The notes below the pieces were generated by a model that saw nothing but the letters and a program-made list of their open reading frames with translations, did no database searches and had not been told where the DNA came from. Made by a program: the position numbers and the translations under genes. Of a stretch of 46,737 nucleotides of DNA, positions 17,114 through 25,344 are shown one piece after another. The DNA comes from Pirellulaceae bacterium. GTDB lineage: Bacteria > Planctomycetota > Planctomycetia > Pirellulales > Pirellulaceae. Each line of letters begins with the position of its first letter. Position 1 is the stretch's first letter. The stretch spans positions 1 to 46,737 of the forward strand of contig JAGFJK010000195.1 in NCBI GenBank assembly GCA_024102795.1. The letters are read 5' to 3'.

Positions 17114-18814
17114 TCAGGTTCCCAGCGATTTGGCCACGTCCGTGCGATAGGCCGCCACCGCCGGAAGAAATCCTACCACAATCGCCAGCAGCACCAGGGC
17201 CGGTATCACAATCACCTCGCTGGAAACGGCCAGCCACGGCAACGTCGGGTCCATTCCCAACACTTCCTGCAACTGGACACTCGGAGCCAGGTCCCAGAAA
17301 TGCATCCGCACACCAGCCTGAGCCTCGATCCACGGGCTGGCCAGGGCGATCAGCGTATGCCCCAGCAGCCAGCCCAGGATCCCGCCCCCCAGGGACAGGA
17401 TAATCGATTCCATCAGAATCACCGACATCACCGTCCCGCGGCCGGCCCCCAGGGCCCGCATGACCGCAATTTCGTGCCGCCGCTCGCTCATCGAATTGTA
17501 AATGCTCACCAGGATTCCGATCCCCGACACCACGCAGATCATGGCGGTCAGGGCCAGCAGAATCCACTGAATCGGCTTCACGATCAGTTCGAACAGGCCA
17601 TTGATCTCACGGATCGGCAGGACTGCCTGGGCCTCGAGTCCCTCGTTGATCAGGTCCGGCATGCCCAGCGCCACCAGCGGGCTGGTGCGAAGCAGGATCG
17701 CCGTCACTTCCCGCTGCTCGACGGGCAACGGTTCGGGCCATCGAGCGGCCGGGGCAGGCGGAGTGGTGGCCAGGGCGGCCGAGCCCGCCGGCACGTCCGC
17801 CGACGGCGAGCCGGTCTGGGAACCAGCGTCGCGCAGCGGCTCGACCGTCTCCTCCTGGGCGTCCGCGATCATCTGTCCGAAGCCACCACCCAACAGGTTC
17901 TCCTGCTCGATCGGCCGAGCGTGGTCCTCCATCAGGTAGAATCCCTCCATGTTCACAAACACGGCCCGATCGTGCGGCGTGCCGGTCGGCCGCAGAATCC
18001 CGACCACGGTGAACAACTGCTCGTGCTCGTGCCCCGCGTCGGGATCGCCGTGCGTGGACGCGATCCGCTGGCCGACCTGGACCTGCATCGTGCGGGCCAC
18101 CTGCGAGCCGACAATCGCCTCGAAGTAACCGTTCTCGTCGTTGTACCGCTGAAAATTCCGCCCGGCGGAGAACTCAAGCTGCCGGTCGGCGGCCGGGCCG
18201 ATCCGCAGTTGCTCGACGAAATCGGGCGTCGTGCCGACCACGCGATAGTGGCCGTAGTAGTCTCCCAGGCAAAGCGGGATCGCCATCTGGGTGAGCGGCC
18301 CGAACCGCGACTGGCGCCCCCGTTCCAAGGCCACGCCAGACCGCGGCAGCAGCACGCTCAAGTCGTGGTAGCGGGCCGCCGCCGATTCCAGCGCGGGCTG
18401 AGCGGCCAGGCCCATCAGCAACGGCCCGCCACCCGGTTCGCCCCCGGCGGCGAGCGTTTGCAGTTGCAGCGTCCGCCACAGGGCGTCGTGGGCGCGAGCC
18501 TGGATGGAATGCTGGAACTCCTCGTCCCGCCGTTCCTGGGCGAGGAACTCCAGGTAGTAGGCATAGTCGATGTTTTCCACGGGTGAACTCAGGTAGTACA
18601 CCGTGTTCAACGTCAACTGCAGCTTGCCCCCCTTGGCTCCCACGATCATGTTGTAGCCCAGGCTGGCGTTGTTGCGGAACGAATCCCGGATCACGCCGTG
18701 AATGCTCAACACGGCGATCACCAGCGTCACGCCCAGGGCCATCGAGAGCGACGTGAGCAGCGACGCCACGCCGCGCTGCTGGATGCTGCGCCAGGCAATC
18801 TTCCAGAGGCTCAT
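17114..18814 (-). CDS. FtsX/MacB-type ABC transporter permease
   Basis: 566 residues from ATG 18814 (MSLWKIAWRSIQQRGVASLL). One transmembrane helix at about 17-42, a large periplasmic domain, then three helices near the end (ILLALTAMICVVSGIGILVS, VMSVILMESIILSLGGGILG, VIVIPALVLLAIVVGFLPAV). The early periplasmic sequence GYNMIVGAKGGKLQLTLNTV is characteristic of the permease subgroup found with DUF3299 genes, where the equivalent reads roughly IVGAxSGxxxLLLxxV. An Ala/Pro/Gly-rich stretch near 330-360 is probably a linker. FtsX/MacB proteins work as mechanotransmission devices powered by a cytosolic ATPase rather than classic channels. The start overlaps the ATPase stop (ATGA). The stop lies in a short CCGGTTCA repeat. 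Confidence 0.88.
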   Translation of the reverse strand: MSLWKIAWRSIQQRGVASLLTSLSMALGVTLVIAVLSIHGVIRDSFRNNASLGYNMIVGAKGGKLQLTLNTVYYLSSPVENIDYAYYLEFLAQERRDEEFQHSIQARAHDALWRTLQLQTLAAGGEPGGGPLLMGLAAQPALESAAARYHDLSVLLPRSGVALERGRQSRFGPLTQMAIPLCLGDYYGHYRVVGTTPDFVEQLRIGPAADRQLEFSAGRNFQRYNDENGYFEAIVGSQVARTMQVQVGQRIASTHGDPDAGHEHEQLFTVVGILRPTGTPHDRAVFVNMEGFYLMEDHARPIEQENLLGGGFGQMIADAQEETVEPLRDAGSQTGSPSADVPAGSAALATTPPAPAARWPEPLPVEQREVTAILLRTSPLVALGMPDLINEGLEAQAVLPIREINGLFELIVKPIQWILLALTAMICVVSGIGILVSIYNSMSERRHEIAVMRALGAGRGTVMSVILMESIILSLGGGILGWLLGHTLIALASPWIEAQAGVRMHFWDLAPSVQLQEVLGMDPTLPWLAVSSEVIVIPALVLLAIVVGFLPAVAAYRTDVAKSLGT

Positions 18815-19512
18815 GGCGAACCTCCGGCCGGCGCCGCGGCCCGCGCGGCGGCCGTCACACGGTTGATCCGATCCAGTTGCTCCACGCGATCGAACTGCTC
18901 GGAGACTTCCAGCGAGTGCGTGACCAGCACCAGCGCCACGTTCTCCTCGCGGCACGTCGAGCGGATCAGGTCGATGATCTGCTGCTGGTTCCCGCGGTCA
19001 ACGTTCGCCGTCGGCTCGTCGGCCAGCAGCAACCGGGGCCGGTTGGCCAGCGCTCGAGCCACCGCCACCCGCTGCTGCTCGCCAACCGAAAGCTGCTGCG
19101 GCCGATGGGTTGCCCGGCGAGCCAACCCGACCCGTTCGAGCAGTTGCTTGGCTCGGGGCAGGTCGCGGCGCCCGCGGGCGAAGGTCATGCCCAGCAGGAC
19201 GTTCTCCAGGGCCGTGAAGCCGGACAGCAGGTTGAACGTCTGGAACACATAGCCCAGGCAGGCGGCCCGGAAACGGTCGCGAGCCGCTTCGGACAGCTTC
19301 TCGACATCCACTCCGTCCAGCACCACGCGGCCCGAGTCCGCGCGGCTGATGCCGGCGATCACGTGCAGCAGCGTGCTCTTGCCCGAACCGCTTTCGCCCA
19401 GCAGCACCATCTGCTCGCCGGCCGCCACTTCGAACCGCGGAATCTCCAGAATCGGCAGCGGGCTGCCGTCCGGTTCCGTGTACGATTTCTTGACGTTTTC
19501 CAGCAGCAACAT
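18811..19512 (-). CDS. ABC transporter ATP-binding protein, LolD/MacB type
   Basis: 233 residues. Walker A is GESGSGKSTLLH near 37-48, the Q-loop region reads GYVFQTFNLLSGFTA, the signature is QLSVGEQQRVAVARALANRP, Walker B is LLLADEPTANVD, and the H-loop is LVTHSLEV. The LLSGFTALENV segment places it in the LolD/MacB/FtsE group that pairs with FtsX-type permeases. It is the first gene of the cluster reaching to 14560 and overlaps the permease gene by four bases. smpB begins 31 bases upstream on the same strand, so transcription may enter from smpB. Confidence 0.92.
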   Translation of the reverse strand: MLLLENVKKSYTEPDGSPLPILEIPRFEVAAGEQMVLLGESGSGKSTLLHVIAGISRADSGRVVLDGVDVEKLSEAARDRFRAACLGYVFQTFNLLSGFTALENVLLGMTFARGRRDLPRAKQLLERVGLARRATHRPQQLSVGEQQRVAVARALANRPRLLLADEPTANVDRGNQQQIIDLIRSTCREENVALVLVTHSLEVSEQFDRVEQLDRINRVTAAARAAAPAGGSP

Positions 19513-19543
19513 GAGCGGCCAGCAGCAACCTGAGTGGTACGAG

Positions 19544-20074
19544 TTACGATTTCCCGCGGACAGCCCGCGCCAGGTCGCGCTGGACCGACGCCTTCTTCAT
19601 CGCCTCGCGTTTGTCGTGCAACTTCCGGCCCCGGCCCAACCCCATCACCACCTTGGCCACGCCGCGGGCATTGAAATAGACCTTCAAGGGAACCAGCGTC
19701 AAGCCCTTCTCGTGCGCCTGGGCCGCGAACTTCCGCAACTCCCGCTGATGCAACAGCAGCTTGCGGGGCCGCTTGGGTTCGTGATTCCACAACGTGGCCT
19801 GGGGGTACTCCGGGATGTCGCAGTTGACCAGCCAGAGCTCGCCGTCCCGCACGCGGCCGTAGGCCTCCTCCAGCGAGATCTTGCCGTCGCGCAAACTCTT
19901 CACCTCGCTGCCCAGCAGAACGATCCCGCACTCCAGCGCATCGAGGATCTCGAACCGGTGACGCGCCTTGCGGTTCTCAGCGACCGGCCGGATCGTCGGC
20001 TCCGCCGGCTTGCTGGCCTTCTTTCCCGGTTGCTTCGGGCTGGGCTGCGTCGGGTTGGCTTTCTTCTTTCCCAT
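19544..20074 (-). CDS. smpB: SsrA-binding protein SmpB
   Basis: 176 residues from ATG 20074 (MGKKKANPTQPSPKQPGKKA). The core is standard SmpB: AENRKARHRFEILDALECGI, GSEVKSLRDGKISLEEAYGR, LWLVNCDIPEY, RPRKLLLHQRELRKF, GLTLVPLKVYFN, and the basic tail GRGRKLHDKREAMKKASVQR. SmpB binds tmRNA and delivers it to stalled ribosomes for trans-translation. The amino terminus carries about 25 extra Lys/Pro-rich residues. A longer upstream frame exists but runs through the palindrome at 20103-20199, so I use the internal ATG. No tmRNA gene is recognised in the window. Confidence 0.93.
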   Translation of the reverse strand: MGKKKANPTQPSPKQPGKKASKPAEPTIRPVAENRKARHRFEILDALECGIVLLGSEVKSLRDGKISLEEAYGRVRDGELWLVNCDIPEYPQATLWNHEPKRPRKLLLHQRELRKFAAQAHEKGLTLVPLKVYFNARGVAKVVMGLGRGRKLHDKREAMKKASVQRDLARAVRGKS

Positions 20075-20102
20075 GCTCCGGCTTTTCGCTGCCGTCCCCG
20101 GC

Positions 20103-20199
20103 GCTTCGGCACTCCCCCTTGTGATATCACTTCCGGCCCCCTCCCCGGAAGCCGGGGAGGGGGCCAGAGGGATATCAAGTGTGGAGTGCTCGCCGAAGC
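20103..20199. repeat. Long imperfect palindrome upstream of smpB
   Basis: A 97-base inverted structure. The core is perfect: GGCCCCCTCCCCGG (20135-20148), loop AAG, CCGGGGAGGGGGCC (20152-20165). Outside it the arms continue imperfectly, with GATATC in both arms (20123-20128 and 20171-20176) and closing GCTTCGGC (20103-20110) against GCCGAAGC (20192-20199). It resembles a miniature mobile element or a dispersed hairpin family rather than a terminator, since no T-run follows on either strand. It lies in the smpB 5' region and might affect its transcript. Confidence 0.7.
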
Positions 20200-20349
20200 C
20201 CAGGCCGCCCAAGTTTCCCAAGGTTGTAACGCCAAACTCCCTCGGCAAGACAACGTAAAAGCTGCACGATCTCCTTCGGGCAGAGGAGGCCGCACTGATT
20301 GGTTTGTTTGCTCGTCATTCTGCGGGACAACACGCATCCCCGTGAACGA

Positions 20350-22104
20350 TTACGGCCGTTCGTTGCCGGCCGGTTTGTCGCTGTCAGTCGGCTTGTCGCT
20401 TTCGGCCGGCTTGTCGCTTTCGGCCGGCTTGTCGCCCTCAGCCGGTTTGTCGCCATCAGCCGGCTTGTCGTTATCGGCCGGCTTGTCGCCATCGGCCGGT
20501 TTTTCTCCGTCGCCCGAAGCCGGTGGCAGCTTGGAAAAGTCGCCCAGGCTGGTGTCGGCGTACAACTGCGCCCGCACCCGCAGCAGTTCGACCAGCGGAA
20601 AATCGGGCGGCGGCCAGGTTTCGCCCAACTGTTCGATCACGACCCGATAGCGCTTGATGGCCGCGACCAGTTCGTCGGCCGTCACATCCTCGCGGAGACT
20701 GGGGTGCTGATCCATGATCTTGCCCCATTCCCGCCAGGCTTCTTCATACAGATCCTTGGCTTCGAAGCTGGCATTCTTCTCCCACAACTGATCCGCTTCG
20801 AAGACCAGCCGCCGAGCGCGAATGGCCGTGTCGGTCTGTTCGACATCGCAGCGCGTCTTCCAGTAGTTGTAGTTGACGATCGTGCGGTAGCGTTCGATGC
20901 GGCGGCGGTGTTCGGCCTTCTCCTCCAGATCGCGGGCCAGTTGCCGGGCCTCGACGCGCACGGCGTCCGGCGCCCGCTGAGCGATCTCGCGGTACCGCAC
21001 CTCCAGCTTCGCCTCGGCTTCCACGCCTAACCCATACTGCTGAGGTGTCCGTTCGGCTTCCGGCACCTCCAACACCTGCCGCTCCTCAGGGCTCAGCTTG
21101 GCCAGCTTCTCCTGGTACAACTCGTCCTGGACGCCCGGCGCCAGGGCCGCCAGGCGCTGCTCCATTTCCTGGACTTCGGTCTCCACTCGGGCCACGTCGT
21201 TCAGCCGCAGATTCACGCCCCACGAGGTGGGAATCTGGCGATCGCCGAACCGCGTCCATTCCTCGCCCGCCCGCCGCCAGGCATATTGAGCTTTCTCGTC
21301 CAGGTACCCTTCGCCCTCGATCGCCGTGGCGTAGTTGATCGTGCACATGGCCGCGTTGGAGTGAAAAATCAGCGGGCTCTTGCCGCGCAGCGGAGCTCCC
21401 AGCGTATCCACCACCCGCTGGGCCTCGACCAGCCACAGGCGGCCGACCAGCCAGTTGTCCGGCTTGCCATCGGGACCCTTGGCGTCCGGGCTGTCCACCT
21501 CGATGTACGGCCGATCGATTTCCGCGTGAAAGTCCCGGTCGTCGCGAAACAACCGCCGGAACGCCACCTTCTCGTCCGCCCGGCCGATCTTCTGCGACAG
21601 GTACCAGCCCACGGTCCAGAGCAGCTTCGGTTCGTCGCGGTTGAACTGGATCCCTTTCAGCAGGTACTCGACGCCCTTCTTGACCCAGTGGTACCTCGAA
21701 CGGTAATCGTCAAATTCGACCGAGATGTTGTACGACAGGTTGTGAGCCTGGAATTCCCAGACCGACAGAAAGTTCGGCTGCAGGTTGGCGATCTGGTTCA
21801 GCGTGGCACTGAGCGCATCGTAGTCTTCCACTTTCTTGTAGTGGAACGCCTTGCCCCAGAGCAGATGGGCGGCCAGGGCCCGAAATCCCAGCAGCGCCAG
21901 CCGCATGCCTTCGCTGGCCGGATCGACCTGGCCCAGGTTGGCCTGCGACAGCCGGTGCTCGTAGCGCAACTGCGACAGTACGCCACCCGGCTTCTGGCCC
22001 TGCTGCGGGTCGTAGGTGGCGGGGCGGCTGAGCTGGACCAGGGGCACCAGCAGCAGCATGATGCCCACGATGTAGATCACCTTGCGCCGCAGAGAAGCGT
22101 TCAT
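20350..22104 (-). CDS. Membrane-anchored protein with hexapeptide-repeat tail, exporter partner
   Basis: 584 residues from ATG 22104 (MNASLRRKVIYIVGIMLLLV). One amino-terminal helix at about 8-25 anchors it, leaving the rest outside the cytoplasm. The middle is helical and Trp/Tyr-rich with a TPR-like feel (FRALAAHLLWGKAFHYKKVE, LPFLSVWEF-type segments, KKGVEYLLKGIQFNRDEPKL). Residues 300-500 are charged and probably coiled. The last 50 residues are eight hexapeptides of the type DGDKPA/ESDKPA. I do not recognise the family. The start overlaps the stop of the ABC-2 permease gene (ATGA), so the two are co-translated and probably act together. Confidence 0.65.
   Translation of the reverse strand: MNASLRRKVIYIVGIMLLLVPLVQLSRPATYDPQQGQKPGGVLSQLRYEHRLSQANLGQVDPASEGMRLALLGFRALAAHLLWGKAFHYKKVEDYDALSATLNQIANLQPNFLSVWEFQAHNLSYNISVEFDDYRSRYHWVKKGVEYLLKGIQFNRDEPKLLWTVGWYLSQKIGRADEKVAFRRLFRDDRDFHAEIDRPYIEVDSPDAKGPDGKPDNWLVGRLWLVEAQRVVDTLGAPLRGKSPLIFHSNAAMCTINYATAIEGEGYLDEKAQYAWRRAGEEWTRFGDRQIPTSWGVNLRLNDVARVETEVQEMEQRLAALAPGVQDELYQEKLAKLSPEERQVLEVPEAERTPQQYGLGVEAEAKLEVRYREIAQRAPDAVRVEARQLARDLEEKAEHRRRIERYRTIVNYNYWKTRCDVEQTDTAIRARRLVFEADQLWEKNASFEAKDLYEEAWREWGKIMDQHPSLREDVTADELVAAIKRYRVVIEQLGETWPPPDFPLVELLRVRAQLYADTSLGDFSKLPPASGDGEKPADGDKPADNDKPADGDKPAEGDKPAESDKPAESDKPTDSDKPAGNERP
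20366..20510 (-). repeat. 18-base tandem repeats coding a DxDKPA tail
   Basis: About eight tandem 18-base units at the 3' end of the 20350-22104 gene, seen on the plus strand as variants of GGCCGGCTTGTCGCTTTC. They encode DGDKPA, DNDKPA, EGDKPA, ESDKPA and ESDKPT. Units differ mainly in the bases for the second residue, so the array has diverged but stayed in frame. Copy number could vary between strains by slippage. Confidence 0.85.
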
Positions 22105-23966
22105 GCCGCGATCTCCCGCGTCTTCAGGAAGAAGTAACTGATCAGGACCACCACCCCCACGAACACGAACGTGGTGAGGCACTGGCGAGCCAGCAGCGTG
22201 TTGAAGATGTCAAAGCCGTTGACCAGCGGCCCGTTCTCGGCGATCGTGCGGCTAAGTTCCTTGTAGTTGGGAACCAGAAAGGTCATGAACCGCACCACGT
22301 TCGAACCCACCAGGTCGGTCCCCTGCAGCAACTGGGTGCCCACGTTGGCATCGATTTCGGCCGAGACGTTCATCTGCCGCACGATCCGGACCGACGACTC
22401 CAACGCTCCGCCACCCGGCACTTCGCCCGTGGCCAGTTCCGTCACAAAATCGACCGTGTGTCCCAGCACCACCGTGGCCAGCGTGGCCACCATCGCCACG
22501 ATGCCGCTGAGGAACGTGCTGAACATCACGCCAAAGCTGACCACCAGCACCATCTGCAGCCAGATGGCCACGTGTCCCTTGACGAAGTTCCAGAAAAAGG
22601 ACCCGTCGCGAGCTCGCAGATAGACGTCCCCCTCGGCCATGCCGAAGTATTGGGCCGGTTCGGCGCACTGCACGATCACTTCGACCGAACCGTCGGTCTT
22701 GTCGACCAGGTCCTCGAACAAGTCGATCGGCTTCAAGGTGCCGTCGCTCTTCTGGGCCCGCAGGTTGCGGTCGATGAACAGGTTGTCGATCTGGAATTCC
22801 TGAGCGGTGAACGTGAAGGTTTCGCTCTCGGTGTTCACCGCCGGATCCGGGTGCCGCAATTTCAGCAGGCCCACGATCCCTTTCTCGACATCCCCCTTGT
22901 GCGTGCGAAACACGCGGAGGTTCAGTTCCAGTGGCAGGCCTTCGGGATAGCGTTCGGGCGTGATCCCGCGGAATCGCCAGATCGCGGCGGACTTGGTGCC
23001 GCCTTCGACATAGCTGCGATACGACCACTCCTTGCCCACGTTGTATGCCGTGGCGCGCTCCTTGCCGGTGCGGCCCAGAAACCGCAGCCGGCCATAGTCG
23101 GCGATCCGGGCCTGCAGCGTGTCTCGCGGCGGTCCCACGACGAACGTGGCGTTCTCACCCTCGCCCACCTGTTCCACCTCGTGCCAGTGCCCATGCGCGA
23201 TGTCCGTGCGTCCCTGGCCGTCCCGCAGCGTAAACGTGTGCACGTGACGCAGGTCCTCGGTCGTCTGGCCGCTGACCACGCTCGCCCCGTCCACGGTCTG
23301 CCGCGTCACCGTCGTCGGGTCCACTCCATGCTCGTGATTCAAGCCGCGCGTCACGAAGACGTAGCTGATCAGGCACATCACCACGACGAACACGGTGCCG
23401 ACGAACGAGAACCCCAGGACCCGCCCCAGGATGATCTCGCTCGGACGGACCGGCTTGGTCACCACCGTGTAGATCGTCCGGTTGCGGATGTCCGACGGCA
23501 GGCTGAAGGTGCTCAGAACCAGCGCCAGCAACAGCAGCAGCATGTTGTTCATGCCCAGCACGAACCCCATGTACAGCCGGGCCGGATTGTCGCTGTTCAC
23601 GTCCAGGAACCAGCCCGCGAACAGGACGAACAGCAGGAACACGGCGAACACCACCAGCACCAGGCGGCGGAGCGACTCCTGAACCGCCAGGCGGGCCATG
23701 GCGAACGTGCGCCGCGCCGAGGTCTGGCTGAGATCCTTGACGGCCGTGTCGATCGTCCGCGCGACGGCGAAGAAGCCTTCCAGAATGCCGCTCGCCAGAC
23801 CGTCCCGGGCCGTGTAATGCAAGGTGGCCCGCACGAATCCCACCAGCAGCCCCAGCAAGGCCACGATCGGGACCCAGATCATGAACCACCCCAGAGCGCC
23901 AATCCCCTGGCGTCCGGGCAGCAACCACTGCATGAAGGTCAGGAAATAGTCGTCTTCAAGTACCAT
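22101..23966 (-). CDS. ABC-2 type transporter permease with large extracytoplasmic insert
   Basis: 621 residues from ATG 23966 (MVLEDDYFLTFMQWLLPGRQ). Hydrophobic segments occur near 27-45, 105-125, 135-153, 180-203, then after a long soluble insert (about 210-435) near 440-485 and finally 590-612. The sequence SDIRNRTIYTVVTKPVRPSEIILGR is typical of ABC-2 permeases involved in export. The insert contains beta-rich segments such as HTFTLRDGQGRTDIAHGHWH and EVIVQCAEPAQYFGMAEGD. With the ATPase gene 105 bases upstream and the anchored 584-residue protein downstream, it forms a three-gene exporter; the substrate is unknown. Confidence 0.85.
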   Translation of the reverse strand: MVLEDDYFLTFMQWLLPGRQGIGALGWFMIWVPIVALLGLLVGFVRATLHYTARDGLASGILEGFFAVARTIDTAVKDLSQTSARRTFAMARLAVQESLRRLVLVVFAVFLLFVLFAGWFLDVNSDNPARLYMGFVLGMNNMLLLLLALVLSTFSLPSDIRNRTIYTVVTKPVRPSEIILGRVLGFSFVGTVFVVVMCLISYVFVTRGLNHEHGVDPTTVTRQTVDGASVVSGQTTEDLRHVHTFTLRDGQGRTDIAHGHWHEVEQVGEGENATFVVGPPRDTLQARIADYGRLRFLGRTGKERATAYNVGKEWSYRSYVEGGTKSAAIWRFRGITPERYPEGLPLELNLRVFRTHKGDVEKGIVGLLKLRHPDPAVNTESETFTFTAQEFQIDNLFIDRNLRAQKSDGTLKPIDLFEDLVDKTDGSVEVIVQCAEPAQYFGMAEGDVYLRARDGSFFWNFVKGHVAIWLQMVLVVSFGVMFSTFLSGIVAMVATLATVVLGHTVDFVTELATGEVPGGGALESSVRIVRQMNVSAEIDANVGTQLLQGTDLVGSNVVRFMTFLVPNYKELSRTIAENGPLVNGFDIFNTLLARQCLTTFVFVGVVVLISYFFLKTREIAA

Positions 23967-24071
23967 CGGCGTCGGGCGTGTTCTGGTGTTGGAGATCGCG
24001 GCCGGAAGCGCCGAGCGGTCGCCGGCGGAGCCGCGAGAGGGTTGAATGAGGAAATGCCCGGGTCGGGCGGG

Positions 24072-25019
24072 CTACTCTTCGGAGCGGTCTTTGTCTCCCT
24101 CGCGCACGCGACGTCCCGGCCGGGCCTCGCTGTCGCGCACAATGCTCAGGAACAGCTCCTCCATCGTCGTGGTCGGGTTCTCCAGCGACTCCAGCGTGCC
24201 GCCATGACGAGCGATCACTTCGCGGATCTCCGCCTCCGCCTCCTTGCTCAACCCCCGCGCCTGGATCTGCGTGACGTCCTGCACCTTGAGCAGCGTGTCG
24301 ACCCGCCCCAGTTCCTTGAGCTCCCCTTGGTGCAGGATCGCGATCCGGTCGCAAACATCCTGCACGTCCGCCAACTGGTGGCTGCACATCAGGATCGTCT
24401 TGCCCTCGTCGCGCAGCCGCAGGATCAAATCCTTCATCTCGCGCGTGCCGATCGGGTCCAGGCCCGTCGTCGGTTCGTCCAGCAGGATCAGCTCCGGATC
24501 GTTGATCAGGGCCTGGGCCAGGCCAATCCGCCGCGCCATGCCCTTGGAGTATTCCTTCAACTGCCGGCGCTTGGCCCAGTTCAAGCCGACCATCGTGATC
24601 AGATCGGCGATCCGCTGCCTCCGCACCGACGCCGGCATGTCGAACAGCCGGGCATAGAAGTCCAGCGTTTCCTCGGCGTTCAGGAACCGGTACAGGTAGG
24701 ACTCTTCGGGCAAGTACCCGATCCGCTCGTTCTTGCTGACGTCCAAGGCGTCCTTGCCGAACACCAGAGCGGAACCGCTGGTGGGAAACAGCAATCCCAA
24801 CAGCAGCTTGATCGTGGTTGACTTGCCGGACCCGTTGGGGCCCAGCAAACCGAAGATCTCGCCCTGGTAAACCTCCAGGTCCAGTGCCTTGAGCGCTCGG
24901 ACCTTGTGCCGCCCCCAGAAGTCGCGGTACACCTTGGACAGGTTCCGCGTTTCGATCACGACGTTCTCGCCGGCCGCGGGGGCGGCCTGAGCCAACACTT
25001 CGGAAACAGGTGTTGCCAT
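24072..25019 (-). CDS. ABC transporter ATP-binding protein, ABC-2 exporter type
   Basis: 315 residues from ATG 25019 ([20 protein letters not shown]). Walker A is [20 protein letters not shown], the signature region is [20 protein letters not shown], Walker B is [13 protein letters not shown], and the H-loop is [10 protein letters not shown]. The final 80 residues ([20 protein letters not shown] and onward) are the accessory domain common in DrrA/CcmA-type exporters. It energises the ABC-2 permease encoded immediately downstream. The carboxyl end is highly charged ([19 protein letters not shown]). A longer frame upstream from 25091 lacks conservation, so the start is set at the ATG before the ABC domain. 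Confidence 0.92.
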   Translation of the reverse strand: MATPVSEVLAQAAPAAGENVVIETRNLSKVYRDFWGRHKVRALKALDLEVYQGEIFGLLGPNGSGKSTTIKLLLGLLFPTSGSALVFGKDALDVSKNERIGYLPEESYLYRFLNAEETLDFYARLFDMPASVRRQRIADLITMVGLNWAKRRQLKEYSKGMARRIGLAQALINDPELILLDEPTTGLDPIGTREMKDLILRLRDEGKTILMCSHQLADVQDVCDRIAILHQGELKELGRVDTLLKVQDVTQIQARGLSKEAEAEIREVIARHGGTLESLENPTTTMEELFLSIVRDSEARPGRRVREGDKDRSEE

Positions 25020-25226
25020 GAAAAACCCGACCGGGTCACTACCTGGGGAAACGGGACAGAACTCGCAAAGCTCGCAACCGACGCGATCCAAAGCGTTTAG
25101 GACGACCCGGCTGGTGTCGTCTCCTGTGTACGAATGGGTCGCTAGAAGGGTTCAGGCAGCCTGAGAAAAATCGGTCAACACAGCCCGCAAGCTGGGAATC
25201 AAATCCGCTCTCGCACTCACACCGCC

Positions 25227-25255
25227 ACTATAAATCAGGGTTCCCAACGCTGCAA
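25227..25255 (-). promoter_or_regulatory. Sigma70-like promoter candidate for the ABC-2 exporter operon
   Basis: On the minus strand TTGCAG (25250-25255) and TATAGT (25227-25232) lie 17 bases apart in the 325-base divergent region between the ABC ATPase gene and folC. The -10 matches five of six consensus bases, the -35 only three. It would give a leader of roughly 200 bases. The rest of the region holds no recognised gene. Confidence 0.3.
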
Positions 25256-25344
25256 CCGGCCGCCTTCCCCCTGTCTGGCTCGGCCAGCGGCCGCTACACT
25301 GCGCCCAGCCGCCCCGCAGCCAGCTCTGGTTGATTCCGCCGCCC

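Noticed and set aside
22458..24821. A 787-codon open frame on the plus strand
   Set aside because: It is antisense to the ABC-2 permease and ATPase genes, and its translation is His/Gln/Arg-rich without recognisable motifs, as expected from GC-rich third positions.
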